Positions 54,854 to 62,551 of a DNA stretch of 64,000 bases are shown in pieces. A model generated the notes under the pieces. It did no database searches. It had not been told where the DNA came from and saw only the letters and a program-made list of their open reading frames with translations. Location: assembly GCF_008477545.1 (NCBI RefSeq), contig NZ_VORA01000003.1, positions 124,001-188,000 of the forward strand. The letters run 5' to 3'. The DNA is from Roseibium aestuarii (GTDB lineage: Bacteria; Pseudomonadota; Alphaproteobacteria; Rhizobiales; Stappiaceae). Position 1 is the stretch's first letter. The number at the start of each line of letters is the position of its first letter. The translations under genes were made by a program, and so were the position numbers.

Positions 54854-56302
54854 TCACTTCGCCAGATAGATCGCCTGGATCTTCTTCGCGATATTCGCAA
54901 ACGCGCTGTTCAGCGTGTCTGCATCATCGGCAAAGTAGAAATTCTTGCTGCTGCTTGCACAATAGCGCATCTCGTCTTCGCCGAAAGCGGAGCCCGTCGT
55001 CTCAAAATAGATCGAATAGACCGCTATCCCTGCAGACTTCATGTTGTCGCAAATGGCCCGTCCCCGAACCGCAGGATTGCCGTTGTAGCTGGAATTGCTC
55101 GTGTAGGTTTCGCGCCAGCCGTAATTGTCCTTGTAGGCATCGCAGACATAGACGTTCCTGGTCCGCCACTGCCAGCCATTCCAGTAATACTGGGTCTCGT
55201 AGTGACCGCTGGTGCAGGTGGTGCTCGTCTTCACATAGTTGTATTCCATGTTGAAGTCGCCATCGGTCATGATGATCGCGAATTTCAGAATGTCGTCGTT
55301 GGTGTATTCGGCAGGCTCGCTCCCCGCGGGCCAGAAGCTGGCCCAGTTCGGCGACAGTGTGAACCAGCCCCAGGCGATGCCCACCTGACCGGCCGTGCCG
55401 TTCACACCGCTCAGCGCACGGATCGCGGAAATCAGGGTCGTGCGGCTGGCAGTCAGAGGCACGACCGGGTTCGTCGGTGGGCAATCGGTCGAGCCGCCGC
55501 CGAAATAGGTGGTGATCGTTGGATCATTGCCCTCGATATCCGCGCCCCAGTCATAGGGATCATCGGTGAATTGCGCGTCGCTGATGCGCTCGGTCACACA
55601 GCCACCCGAGGCCTTGCCGTTGGACGCCGCGCTGGCATTTCCCGAGCCGATATTCACCCCTTCGCTGTAGGGAATCACCGAGATCTTGACCTTGCTGTCG
55701 GCCGCCACCGTCCCGTCAGGGATCAACGTGTCCACCAGCCCTTCGGAAGCGTCCCGAAGGGCGGCAATGTCGCGGTAGTCCTGCGCCATCGACCCGGTCA
55801 CGTCGAGAATGAGTGCCAGTTCCACCTCGAATTTCGAATAGTTGACCTCGGAGCTCACCGTCATGGTGATCTTCTTGGGACCGATATCGCCGATATGAAT
55901 GAAATAGGTCGGCACCGAAATCTCGGAGGCCACCGTCACCACCCCCTCGTCCGGATTGACGTTGAAGGTGAGATTCTCGAGCGCCTCGTCCGTATAGCCG
56001 AGAGAAGTCAGATTGGCCTCGAAGGCCGCTTCCAGAGCCGCCTGGATCTCGTCATCCGTCATGATGGAGGCGGAGAGCTGGCTCGCGATGTTCAGCGCCG
56101 CAACGTCCAGGGCGTTGGAGAGAACCTCACGCTGGCTGATGGCCCGGCCATAGTCGATGCCCGCTCCGGCAATCACCACCAGCGGGATCATTGCAAGCGC
56201 AAGGATGGGCAGGATCGCGCCACGCACATCGTGGCCGAACTCACGGGTCAGACGGGACAGGCGGCGCAGTGCGGCAAGGTCCATGAAGTCGGCTCCAGAC
56301 AT
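54854..56302 (-). CDS. TadG-like pilus assembly protein with von Willebrand factor A domain
   Basis: A 482-residue protein. An N-terminal TadE/TadG-type transmembrane helix (GAILPILALAMIPLVVIAGAGIDYGRAISQR, about residues 28-58) precedes a VWA domain with the metal site as LDVTGSMAQ and MTDGDFN. The C-terminal half is rich in Trp/Tyr/Asn and cysteines, which suggests extracellular disulfides. No flp, tad or cpa genes are nearby, so it is an orphan. Two starts (56302 and 56284) are close together. Confidence 0.82.
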   Translation of the reverse strand: MSGADFMDLAALRRLSRLTREFGHDVRGAILPILALAMIPLVVIAGAGIDYGRAISQREVLSNALDVAALNIASQLSASIMTDDEIQAALEAAFEANLTSLGYTDEALENLTFNVNPDEGVVTVASEISVPTYFIHIGDIGPKKITMTVSSEVNYSKFEVELALILDVTGSMAQDYRDIAALRDASEGLVDTLIPDGTVAADSKVKISVIPYSEGVNIGSGNASAASNGKASGGCVTERISDAQFTDDPYDWGADIEGNDPTITTYFGGGSTDCPPTNPVVPLTASRTTLISAIRALSGVNGTAGQVGIAWGWFTLSPNWASFWPAGSEPAEYTNDDILKFAIIMTDGDFNMEYNYVKTSTTCTSGHYETQYYWNGWQWRTRNVYVCDAYKDNYGWRETYTSNSSYNGNPAVRGRAICDNMKSAGIAVYSIYFETTGSAFGEDEMRYCASSSKNFYFADDADTLNSAFANIAKKIQAIYLAK

Positions 56303-56456
56303 CGGTTGAACCGTTCTAGCCGAAACATGCTGACCGCGACGTAAACCTAGGCGGTTCTGACGGGGAGAATGAAGATGTCCCTAATTCTTCGTAAAGCGGC
56401 CACCGGATCTCGCCGGGCGGTTAAGGAAGATTGACCCGCATCTCAAAAAGAATGGC

Positions 56457-57014
56457 TTACGGTTCCAGCTCCGTATCCCAGTAGAGGAAGTCCAGCCAGC
56501 TGTCGTGCAGGTAGTTGGGCGGGAAGCCGCGACCGTTGTTGTGCAGGTCCTGGATGGTCGGCTGATGGGGCATGTGGAAAGGCCACATGTCGAGCTGCTC
56601 GCAGCTCTTGTTCGCCTTCTTCAGATTGCAGGGAGAGCAGGCGGTGATCACATTGTCCCAGGTGGTCAGGCCGCCCCGGGAGCGCGGGATCAGGTGATCG
56701 AAGGTCAGTTCCTCGCGAGAGCCGCAATACTGGCACTGGAATTTGTCGCGGAGAAAGACGTTGAAGCGCGTGAAGGCAGGATATCGGCTCGGCTTGACGA
56801 AGGTCTTGAGCGAAACGACGCTCGGAAGTCGGAATTCGAAGCTCGGACTTCGGACCAGCGTCTCGTATTCGGCAACAATATTCACCCGGTCGAGAAAGAC
56901 CGCCTTGATCGTGTCCTGCCACGACCAGAGGGACAGCGGATAATAGCTCAAGGGCCTGTAATCCGCGTTCAGAACCAGCGCCGGATGTGCGCCCGCCGAG
57001 ACCGCAATCGTCAC
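56457..57014 (-). CDS. HNH endonuclease
   Basis: A 185-residue protein with the conserved N-terminal PALVLNADYRPLSYYPLSLWSWQDTIKAVFLDRV, the zinc-finger-like CQYCGSREELTFDHLIPRSRGG (first Cys pair and the HNH histidine), and NVITACSPCNLKKANK (second Cys pair and the HNH asparagine). The type is very widespread in alphaproteobacteria with unknown biological role. Start is GTG 57014 with GAGGAG upstream. The C-terminus is Trp/Tyr-rich. Confidence 0.87.
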   Translation of the reverse strand: MTIAVSAGAHPALVLNADYRPLSYYPLSLWSWQDTIKAVFLDRVNIVAEYETLVRSPSFEFRLPSVVSLKTFVKPSRYPAFTRFNVFLRDKFQCQYCGSREELTFDHLIPRSRGGLTTWDNVITACSPCNLKKANKSCEQLDMWPFHMPHQPTIQDLHNNGRGFPPNYLHDSWLDFLYWDTELEP

Positions 57015-57075
57015 CTTCCGCTCCTCATGCCTGTTTCGGCCCGCCGGAAGGATCCTGTCGACGCATCCTCTTTCC

Positions 57076-57094
57076 GTACTGGAAGTTTCAGTAC
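57076..57094. repeat. Inverted repeat in the HNH-gene leader
   Basis: GTACTG-GAAGTTT-CAGTAC: a perfect six-base inverted repeat with seven-base spacing, downstream of the predicted HNH transcription start and 62 bases before its start codon. It could be an operator or an RNA hairpin. Confidence 0.4.
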
Positions 57095-57152
57095 TGCAGG
57101 GAACGCGTCTCACCTGATCACCGGGCGGGATCAGTCTTCATGAGACGAGAGT

Positions 57153-57182
57153 ATTGTAGAGCCCACATGACACCCTTGTGAA
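57153..57182 (-). promoter_or_regulatory. Candidate promoter for the HNH gene
   Basis: On minus, TTCACA (57177-57182), 18-bp spacer, TACAAT (57153-57158). Each hexamer differs from consensus by one base. The leader to the GTG would be about 130 bases long. Confidence 0.5.
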
Positions 57183-57305
57183 GCCTGTTAAATTGTCTGG
57201 TGAGACGAGTTGTCACGCCCAGAGTGCTTGCGATTAACAAAGGTTAATAAGTTGATTTCGCTGGCCTTTCGCAAAGCGCCCACAAAGGACGGCAGACCCT
57301 CTTCC

Positions 57306-57340
57306 AAAAAACAAGGCGGGTGCCCGTAAGACACCCGCCT
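57306..57340 (-). terminator. Intrinsic terminator of leuC
   Basis: Stem AGGCGGGTG / CACCCGCCT with a nine-base loop; on the minus strand it is followed by TTGTTTTTT. It lies about 65 bases after the leuC stop. Confidence 0.85.
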
Positions 57341-57406
57341 CGCATGGATCGAACCGGCTCGAATCACCCCCTTATCGGGAGCGCTGCAAGCCTAGAAGAT
57401 CTGACC

Positions 57407-58822
57407 TCAGGCGACCTGTTCCCACTCGCGCACGTCGACGAAATGGCCGGCGATGGCGGCTGCTGCGGCCATGGCAGGAGACACCAGATGGGTGCGGCCC
57501 TTGAAGCCCTGACGGCCCTCGAAGTTACGGTTGGAGGTGGAGGCGCAGCGCTCGCCCGGCTTCAGCTTGTCCGGGTTCATGGCCAGGCACATGGAGCAGC
57601 CCGGCTCGCGCCATTCGAAGCCCGCGTCCTTGAAGATCTTGTCCAGACCCTCGGCTTCCGCCTGTTCCTTCACCAGACCGGAGCCCGGAACCACCATGGC
57701 CCCAACGTGCGACGCAACCTTGCGGCCGCCGATGACGGCAGCGGCCGCGCGCAGATCCTCGATGCGGCCGTTGGTGCAGGACCCGATGAAGACCCGGTCG
57801 ATCTTGATGTCGGTGATCTTGGTGCCCGGGGTCAGGCCCATGTACTCCAGCGCGCGCCACTTGGACTTGCGGGTGTTCTCGTCCTTGATGTCATCCGGGT
57901 TCGGAACGACGCCCTGCACGGAGATCACGTCTTCGGGGGATGAGCCCCAGGAGACGATGGGCGGCAGATTGGCGGCATCCAGCTTCACCACCTTGTCGAA
58001 CTTGGCGCCCTCATCGGTCGCCAGGCTCTTCCAGTAGGCAACGGCCCGGTCCCAGGCTTCGCCGGTCGGGGCCTTCGGGCGGCCCTTCAGATATTCGAAG
58101 GTCTTCTCGTCCGGAGCGATCAGGCCGGCGCGGGCGCCTGCCTCGATCGACATGTTGCAGACGGTCATGCGGCCTTCCATGGAGAGCGAACGGATGGCTT
58201 CACCCGCATACTCGATCACATAGCCGGTGCCGCCTGCGGTGCCGATCTCGCCGATGATGGCGAGGATGATGTCCTTGGCGGTCACGCCGTCCGGCAGCTG
58301 GCCGTCGACCTGGACCAGCATGTTCTTGCCCTTCTTCTGGATCAGCGTCTGGGTGGCCAGAACGTGTTCCACTTCGGACGTGCCGATGCCGTGGGCCAGA
58401 GCACCGAAGGCGCCGTGGGTCGAGGTGTGGCTGTCGCCGCAGACGATGGTCATGCCCGGCAGGGTGAAGCCCTGCTCCGGACCGACGATGTGCACCACGC
58501 CCTGACGCTTGTCATGGGCATCGTAATATTCGATGCCGAATTCTTCGGTGTTCTTCGCCAGCGCCGCGATCTGGATGACGCTGTCCGGATCCGGGTTCGG
58601 CAGGCTGCGGTCGGTGGTCGGAACGTTGTGGTCCACCACGGCCAGGGTGCGCTCCGGACGGCGGACCTTGCGGCCGGTCATGCGCAGACCTTCGAACGCC
58701 TGAGGGCTGGTGACTTCATGCACCAGATGGCGATCGATGTAGAGCAGGCCCGTTCCGTCTTCCTGCACGTCGACCAGATGGTCGTCCCAGATCTTGTCGT
58801 AAAGCGTCCTGGCCTTGGTCAT
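57407..58822 (-). CDS. leuC: 3-isopropylmalate dehydratase large subunit
   Basis: The 471-residue aconitase-type [4Fe-4S] subunit of isopropylmalate isomerase in leucine synthesis. Iron-sulfur ligand cysteines occur in GSCTNGR and [10 protein letters not shown] (C-x2-C), with [33 protein letters not shown] and the [14 protein letters not shown] start. Length is normal. leuD is not in the window. It has its own promoter and terminator and follows rplS on the same strand. Confidence 0.96.
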   Translation of the reverse strand: MTKARTLYDKIWDDHLVDVQEDGTGLLYIDRHLVHEVTSPQAFEGLRMTGRKVRRPERTLAVVDHNVPTTDRSLPNPDPDSVIQIAALAKNTEEFGIEYYDAHDKRQGVVHIVGPEQGFTLPGMTIVCGDSHTSTHGAFGALAHGIGTSEVEHVLATQTLIQKKGKNMLVQVDGQLPDGVTAKDIILAIIGEIGTAGGTGYVIEYAGEAIRSLSMEGRMTVCNMSIEAGARAGLIAPDEKTFEYLKGRPKAPTGEAWDRAVAYWKSLATDEGAKFDKVVKLDAANLPPIVSWGSSPEDVISVQGVVPNPDDIKDENTRKSKWRALEYMGLTPGTKITDIKIDRVFIGSCTNGRIEDLRAAAAVIGGRKVASHVGAMVVPGSGLVKEQAEAEGLDKIFKDAGFEWREPGCSMCLAMNPDKLKPGERCASTSNRNFEGRQGFKGRTHLVSPAMAAAAAIAGHFVDVREWEQVA

Positions 58823-58958
58823 GGTTCTCTCCTGAAACCCGGGCGGTCTCTTGATTGTGTCGCGTCGCGAGGAGAAGACCCCTGTCTCCCGTCCTCCCGG
58901 ACCACCCGTCGTGGCGAACCGTCGGAACGCACGCGCCGACAGCCCTCAAGTCGTCATT

Positions 58959-58988
58959 TTAATGCCTGATCCCGTGGATCCGGGTCAA
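58959..58988 (-). promoter_or_regulatory. Candidate promoter for leuC
   Basis: On minus, TTGACC (58983-58988), 18-bp spacer, CATTAA (58959-58964). The palindrome CTCAAGTTGAG (58993-59003) abuts its upstream side. Confidence 0.5.
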
Positions 58989-59081
58989 GGATCTCAAGTT
59001 GAGCATTTATCAAGTGCCCTTGAGACGGCGTTCGATGAGCAGCGCCGTCCGGCCCGATCCGCATACCTCGGGCTCAAATGC

Positions 59082-59114
59082 AAAAAAAAGGCGGACCCGA
59101 AGGCCCGCCTTTTC
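59082..59114 (-). terminator. Intrinsic terminator of rplS
   Basis: On minus, stem AAAAGGCGG / CCGCCTTTT (one mismatch in the extension) with a TTCG-type loop and a run of eight T. It lies about 30 bases after the rplS stop. Confidence 0.9.
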
Positions 59115-59144
59115 GAAAATTCGTCTCGCGAAACCGCGCAGATC

Positions 59145-59615
59145 TTATTCTGCGGCGCCTTCAGCAGAAGCCTTGGCGGCTTCCTTCTCGGCTGCCTTGG
59201 CAGCGCGCTCTGCAGCAGCTGCAGCGCGGGTTTCTTCGTTGAGGCGCTTGGCGCGAGCGTTGGTGGCTTCAACGATACGGGCAGACTTGCCGCGACGGTC
59301 GCGCAGGTAATAGAGCTTGGCGCGACGGACCTTGCCGCGACGGACCACTTCGACGCCTTCCAGCATCGGGGAGTAGACCGGGAACACGCGCTCGACGCCT
59401 TCGCCGTAAGAGATCTTGCGAACGGTGAAGCTCTCGTTGATGCCGCCGCCGGAGCGGGCAATCACGACGCCTTCATAGGCCTGCGTACGGGTACGGTTGC
59501 CTTCGGTAACCTTCACGTTCACGCGGACGGTGTCGCCGGGGGAAAACTCGGGCAGCTTGCGCAGCGCCTCGATGCGTTCCATTTCTTCCTTGTTCAGCTG
59601 CTCAATAATGTTCAT
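59145..59615 (-). CDS. rplS: 50S ribosomal protein L19
   Basis: L19 at the subunit interface. The 156-residue protein has the normal core ([75 protein letters not shown]) and an Ala/Lys/Glu-rich C-terminal tail of about 40 residues beyond the usual E. coli length, which is common in this order. It is 251 bp downstream of trmD. Confidence 0.97.
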   Translation of the reverse strand: MNIIEQLNKEEMERIEALRKLPEFSPGDTVRVNVKVTEGNRTRTQAYEGVVIARSGGGINESFTVRKISYGEGVERVFPVYSPMLEGVEVVRRGKVRRAKLYYLRDRRGKSARIVEATNARAKRLNEETRAAAAAERAAKAAEKEAAKASAEGAAE

Positions 59616-59866
59616 GGCGTGTTTCCCTTTTCAATTTCGAAGCGGCCAGAGCACCCCTCAATCCGGAAGACTTTTGAGCCTGTCTCCAGGACGCAGGACG
59701 GATGAACCCGCTTCGAGCCATGGTGAAATCATTGCATGCACCGCCTGAAGGCGGCACCGGAAACGCCAGCCGAACCCCGGCCGGACGGATCCCCATCCAA
59801 CAACTTGGGCGCGGTCATACAGGAGTTCGGCCCGGTTGTCATGCGGAATCTTGCAGGAAACCTGCG

Positions 59867-60562
59867 CTATTTCCGGGTGTAGGCGTCCCACAGATCCGGG
59901 CGGCGCTGCTGTGTCAGCTCCTCGGCCTGCTGCCGCTGCCATTCGGCGATCTTCTTGTGATTGCCGGAGGTCAGAACCTCGGGGATCGTCATCCCCTCGA
60001 ACTCCTGCGGGCGGGTATATTGCGGGTGCTCCAGGAGCCCGGTCTCGAAGCTTTCCGTGTCGGCGCTGTGCATGTTGCCCATGACGCCGGGGATCAGACG
60101 CACCACCGCATCGAGCAGGGTGATGGCGCCGATCTCGCCCCCGGAGAGGATGTAGTCGCCGATGGAAATTTCCTCCAGCCGGCGACTGTCGATGACACGC
60201 TGGTCCACCCCTTCGAACCGGCCGCAGACGATAATCGCACCGGGTCCTTCCGCCAGCTCATGAGCGCGCGCCTGGGTGAGGGGACGTCCGCGCGGGCTCA
60301 TCAGGATGCGCGGACGGGGATCCTCGACAGTGGCCGCATCATCGATGGCGCGCGCCAGAATGTCGGCGCGCAGCACCATGCCGGCACCGCCACCCGCAGG
60401 CGTATCATCGACGGAGCGATGCTTGTCCGTGGCGTAATCGCGGATCTGACGGGTCTGAAGGCCCCACAGGCCCTTCTCCAGCGCACGTCCCGACAGGCTG
60501 TGACCGAGCGGCCCCGGAAACATGTCCGGATAGAGGGTCAGGATCGTTGCTTCAAAGGCCAT
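59867..60562 (-). CDS. trmD: tRNA (guanine(37)-N1)-methyltransferase
   Basis: SPOUT-fold enzyme that methylates G37 of tRNAs to prevent frameshifting. The 231-residue protein shows the [25 protein letters not shown] start, the [14 protein letters not shown] loop, [25 protein letters not shown] and the knot motif [25 protein letters not shown]. The start at MAFEAT is preferred over an ATG six bases upstream because related proteins begin at this point. It lies in the rpsP-rimM-trmD-rplS cluster but is separated from rimM by a divergent VanZ-like gene. Confidence 0.93.
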   Translation of the reverse strand: MAFEATILTLYPDMFPGPLGHSLSGRALEKGLWGLQTRQIRDYATDKHRSVDDTPAGGGAGMVLRADILARAIDDAATVEDPRPRILMSPRGRPLTQARAHELAEGPGAIIVCGRFEGVDQRVIDSRRLEEISIGDYILSGGEIGAITLLDAVVRLIPGVMGNMHSADTESFETGLLEHPQYTRPQEFEGMTIPEVLTSGNHKKIAEWQRQQAEELTQQRRPDLWDAYTRK

Positions 60563-60712
60563 CGTCATTTGTCCGTATGTACTTGGGGTTACGCAAGGTA
60601 CTGTTAACCCTGAACTTTCTTACTTCACCCAACGGCGTTCTGAGCCAATGCCGGTAGGATCACGTTAATCCTCGAGCGGCCAAGCTGACTCCAGTTTTTC
60701 GGAGGTTTCAGC

Positions 60713-61219
60713 GTGCGCAGTTTCCGCCTTCCCTTGCCCGTTTTCTTTCGCAAGTTTGCTCGGACGGACCACGTCGACATCGAGCCGATCCGCCTTGTCC
60801 CGCTGACCATCCTGCTTGTTGTCGGCGCGCTGCTCGGTCTGGTGTTCAACACCGGCGTCGGCCACCCCTATGACAAGATCATCCATATCAGCTTCTATGC
60901 AATGCTGACCCTGTCGATCCACGTTCTCTTCAATTGCCGCCTGCGGATTTCCGCCGTCACGGCCTTCGGGCTCGGGGTAGGGGGCGAGATCGCCCAGGCA
61001 TTCGTCCCCCATCACGAAGCGTCCTTTGCGGACGCTTTCGCAAATGGTGTCGGCGTCGCCCTGATCGTCGCCGCCATTGCCCTGCGCCGGTCCGAGGAAA
61101 AGCAGGCGGTCAAGCAGGCCCCGGTCGAAGTCGATTATCGCGGCATGGGCCTCGAGCCGGTCAAGGCTTACATCTCGTCCGCACCGGACTCCTCGTCCAG
61201 CCGTTCTTCCGAGAAGTAA
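60713..61219 (+). CDS. VanZ-like membrane protein
   Basis: A 168-residue protein with four hydrophobic segments (LVPLTILLVVGALLGLVF, DKIIHISFYAMLTLSIHVLF, ISAVTAFGLGVGGEIAQAF, DAFANGVGVALIVAAIAL). The HPYDKIIHISFY and GGEIAQAFVPHHEASFADAFANGVG segments match VanZ-like families. Start is GTG with GGAGG six bases upstream. It is transcribed against the surrounding rimM/trmD genes, and its last 52 bases overlap the 3' end of rimM on the opposite strand. Confidence 0.78.
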   Translation: MRSFRLPLPVFFRKFARTDHVDIEPIRLVPLTILLVVGALLGLVFNTGVGHPYDKIIHISFYAMLTLSIHVLFNCRLRISAVTAFGLGVGGEIAQAFVPHHEASFADAFANGVGVALIVAAIALRRSEEKQAVKQAPVEVDYRGMGLEPVKAYISSAPDSSSSRSSEK

Positions 61220-61725
61220 TCCTCCGGCAGATCCACCACGAGACGTCCTTCCTCCAGGCTCACGTGGGGCACGAACTCCCGCGTGAAGGGAATGTAGAAG
61301 CTCTTGCCGCGCAGGGGCCGCACTTCCAGCAGGTCACCGGCACCGAAATCCTGCACAGCGATCACCTTGCCCAGAACCGCTCCCGCCGTATCCTCGACCG
61401 GAAGGCCGGTCAGGTCGGAATAGTAGAACTCGTCCTCTTCCGTTTCCGGCAGCTGGTCCCGCTCCACATAGAGATCCAGACCATTCAGCGCTTCGGCCTG
61501 GTTGCGGTCGGTGATGCCCTTGAACTGGGTCACGACGACGGTCTTCTGCACCCTTGCGCGCAGCACCTCGAAGCGCTGCTTGCCCGTCACATCGGTCAGC
61601 ACGCCATAATCCGTGAAGGAGAGGGGGTCGTCGCCGAAGGACTTGACGCGAACCTCGCCGCGAATGCCATGCGCCGCGCCAATGCGCGCCAGCAGCACCT
61701 TGTCTCCGGCCTTGGTCTCAGACAT
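61168..61725 (-). CDS. rimM: 16S rRNA processing protein RimM
   Basis: A 185-residue 30S maturation factor that binds S19. The RimM N-domain (VLLARIGAAHGIRGEVRVKSFGDDPLSF) and the PRC-barrel C-domain (DEFYYSDLTGLPVEDTAGAVLGKVIAVQDFGAGDLLEVRP, FTREFVPHVSLEEGRLVVDLPEDYF) are intact. Its 3' end overlaps the convergent VanZ-like gene by 52 bases. It follows rpsP after an 80-bp gap that contains a strong hairpin. Confidence 0.95.
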   Translation of the reverse strand: MSETKAGDKVLLARIGAAHGIRGEVRVKSFGDDPLSFTDYGVLTDVTGKQRFEVLRARVQKTVVVTQFKGITDRNQAEALNGLDLYVERDQLPETEEDEFYYSDLTGLPVEDTAGAVLGKVIAVQDFGAGDLLEVRPLRGKSFYIPFTREFVPHVSLEEGRLVVDLPEDYFSEERLDEESGADEM

Positions 61726-61753
61726 TCAGATCTCCCGCTGTCTGGATACGAAA

Positions 61754-61775
61754 GCGCCGGGGCAAGCCCCGGCGC
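61754..61775. terminator. Perfect hairpin between rpsP and rimM
   Basis: GCGCCGGGGC - AA - GCCCCGGCGC: a 10-base-pair GC-rich stem with a two-base gap, followed on minus by only TTT. It may act as a partial terminator or attenuator that lowers rimM relative to rpsP. Confidence 0.5.
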
Positions 61776-61805
61776 AAGCGTCACGTTGAAAACGTAAGGG
61801 TCCGA

Positions 61806-62201
61806 TTACTCGGCAGCAGCTTCTTCGCCAGCGGAAGCAGCTTCAGCAGCAGCAGCAGCGGCTTCTTCTTCAGCCTGCTTCTTGAGAGCCAGCTTTTCCT
61901 TGGCCTTTGCACCCGGCTCACCCTTCTTCGGGTTGTTGCGGGCGTCGCGCTTCAGCAGGCCGGCAGCGTCCAGGAAACGGGCAACGCGGTCGGTCGGCTG
62001 TGCGCCGGTGCCGAGCCAGTACTGAACGCGCTCGACGTTCAGGGTCACGCGCTCTTCGGAATCCTTCGGCAGCATCGGGTTGTAGGCGCCGATCTTTTCG
62101 ATGAAGCGGCCATCGCGCGGAGCGCGGATGTCGGCAACGACGATGCGGTAGTACGGACGCTTCTTGGAGCCGCCACGTGCGAGACGAATTTTGGTAGCCA
62201 T
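61806..62201 (-). CDS. rpsP: 30S ribosomal protein S16
   Basis: The 131-residue S16. [42 protein letters not shown] is the family signature, followed by [26 protein letters not shown] and a long Ala/Glu-rich tail, as in other alphaproteobacterial S16. It is 20 bp from chorismate mutase and 80 bp before rimM. Confidence 0.97.
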   Translation of the reverse strand: MATKIRLARGGSKKRPYYRIVVADIRAPRDGRFIEKIGAYNPMLPKDSEERVTLNVERVQYWLGTGAQPTDRVARFLDAAGLLKRDARNNPKKGEPGAKAKEKLALKKQAEEEAAAAAAEAASAGEEAAAE

Positions 62202-62221
62202 TTTCTAGTTCTCCAGTTTGT

Positions 62222-62551
62222 TCAGTTGCCGGTTTCAGCGGCGATGGCTTCATGGTGCCGGATGACTTCCCGAACGATGAAGTTCAGGAATTTCTCGGCG
62301 AAATCAGGATCGAGCTGAGCGTCGCTCGCAAGCTGGCGCAGACGTTCGATCTGAATCTTTTCGCGAGCCGGATCCGCCGCGGGCAGATCGTTGGTCGCCT
62401 TGAGAACACCCACTTTCTGGGTGCACTTGAACCGCTCGGCCAGCATGTGGACCAGTGCGGCGTCAATGTTGTCGATGGAGGATCGCAGGGCCTTCAGCTC
62501 TTCGAGGGCCCGAGACTGGCCCAGCTGGATTTCCGCTTCGCTCACACTCAT
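62222..62551 (-). CDS. Chorismate mutase (AroQ type)
   Basis: Converts chorismate to prephenate for phenylalanine and tyrosine synthesis. The 109-residue helical AroQ-fold protein has LKALRSSIDNIDAALVHMLAERFKCTQKVGVLKA with the conserved Arg (LR..ID) and the lysine in the KVGVLK segment, and DFAEKFLNFIVREVIRHHE. It overlaps ffh by four bases (ATGA) and sits before rpsP, the usual order in Hyphomicrobiales. The tyrC and hisC genes at the left of the window use its product. Confidence 0.9.
   Translation of the reverse strand: MSVSEAEIQLGQSRALEELKALRSSIDNIDAALVHMLAERFKCTQKVGVLKATNDLPAADPAREKIQIERLRQLASDAQLDPDFAEKFLNFIVREVIRHHEAIAAETGN

Larger units (their letters stand above)
57015..57406. other. 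Intergenic region HNH gene / leuC
   Basis: A 392-bp stretch without genes. It holds the HNH-gene promoter, the inverted repeat in its leader, an AT-rich patch around 57225-57265, and the leuC terminator near its right end. Confidence 0.5.
58823..59144. other. Intergenic region leuC / rplS
   Basis: A 322-bp stretch with the rplS terminator at its right end, the leuC promoter in the middle and CTCAAG-type half-sites described in the findings. A 136-base leader runs from the predicted leuC transcription start to its ATG; I saw no leucine-codon leader peptide in it. Confidence 0.5.

Noticed and set aside
57234..57247. TTAACAAAGGTTAA as a CtrA site
   Set aside because: The spacer is six bases, not seven, and no suitably oriented gene lies close by.
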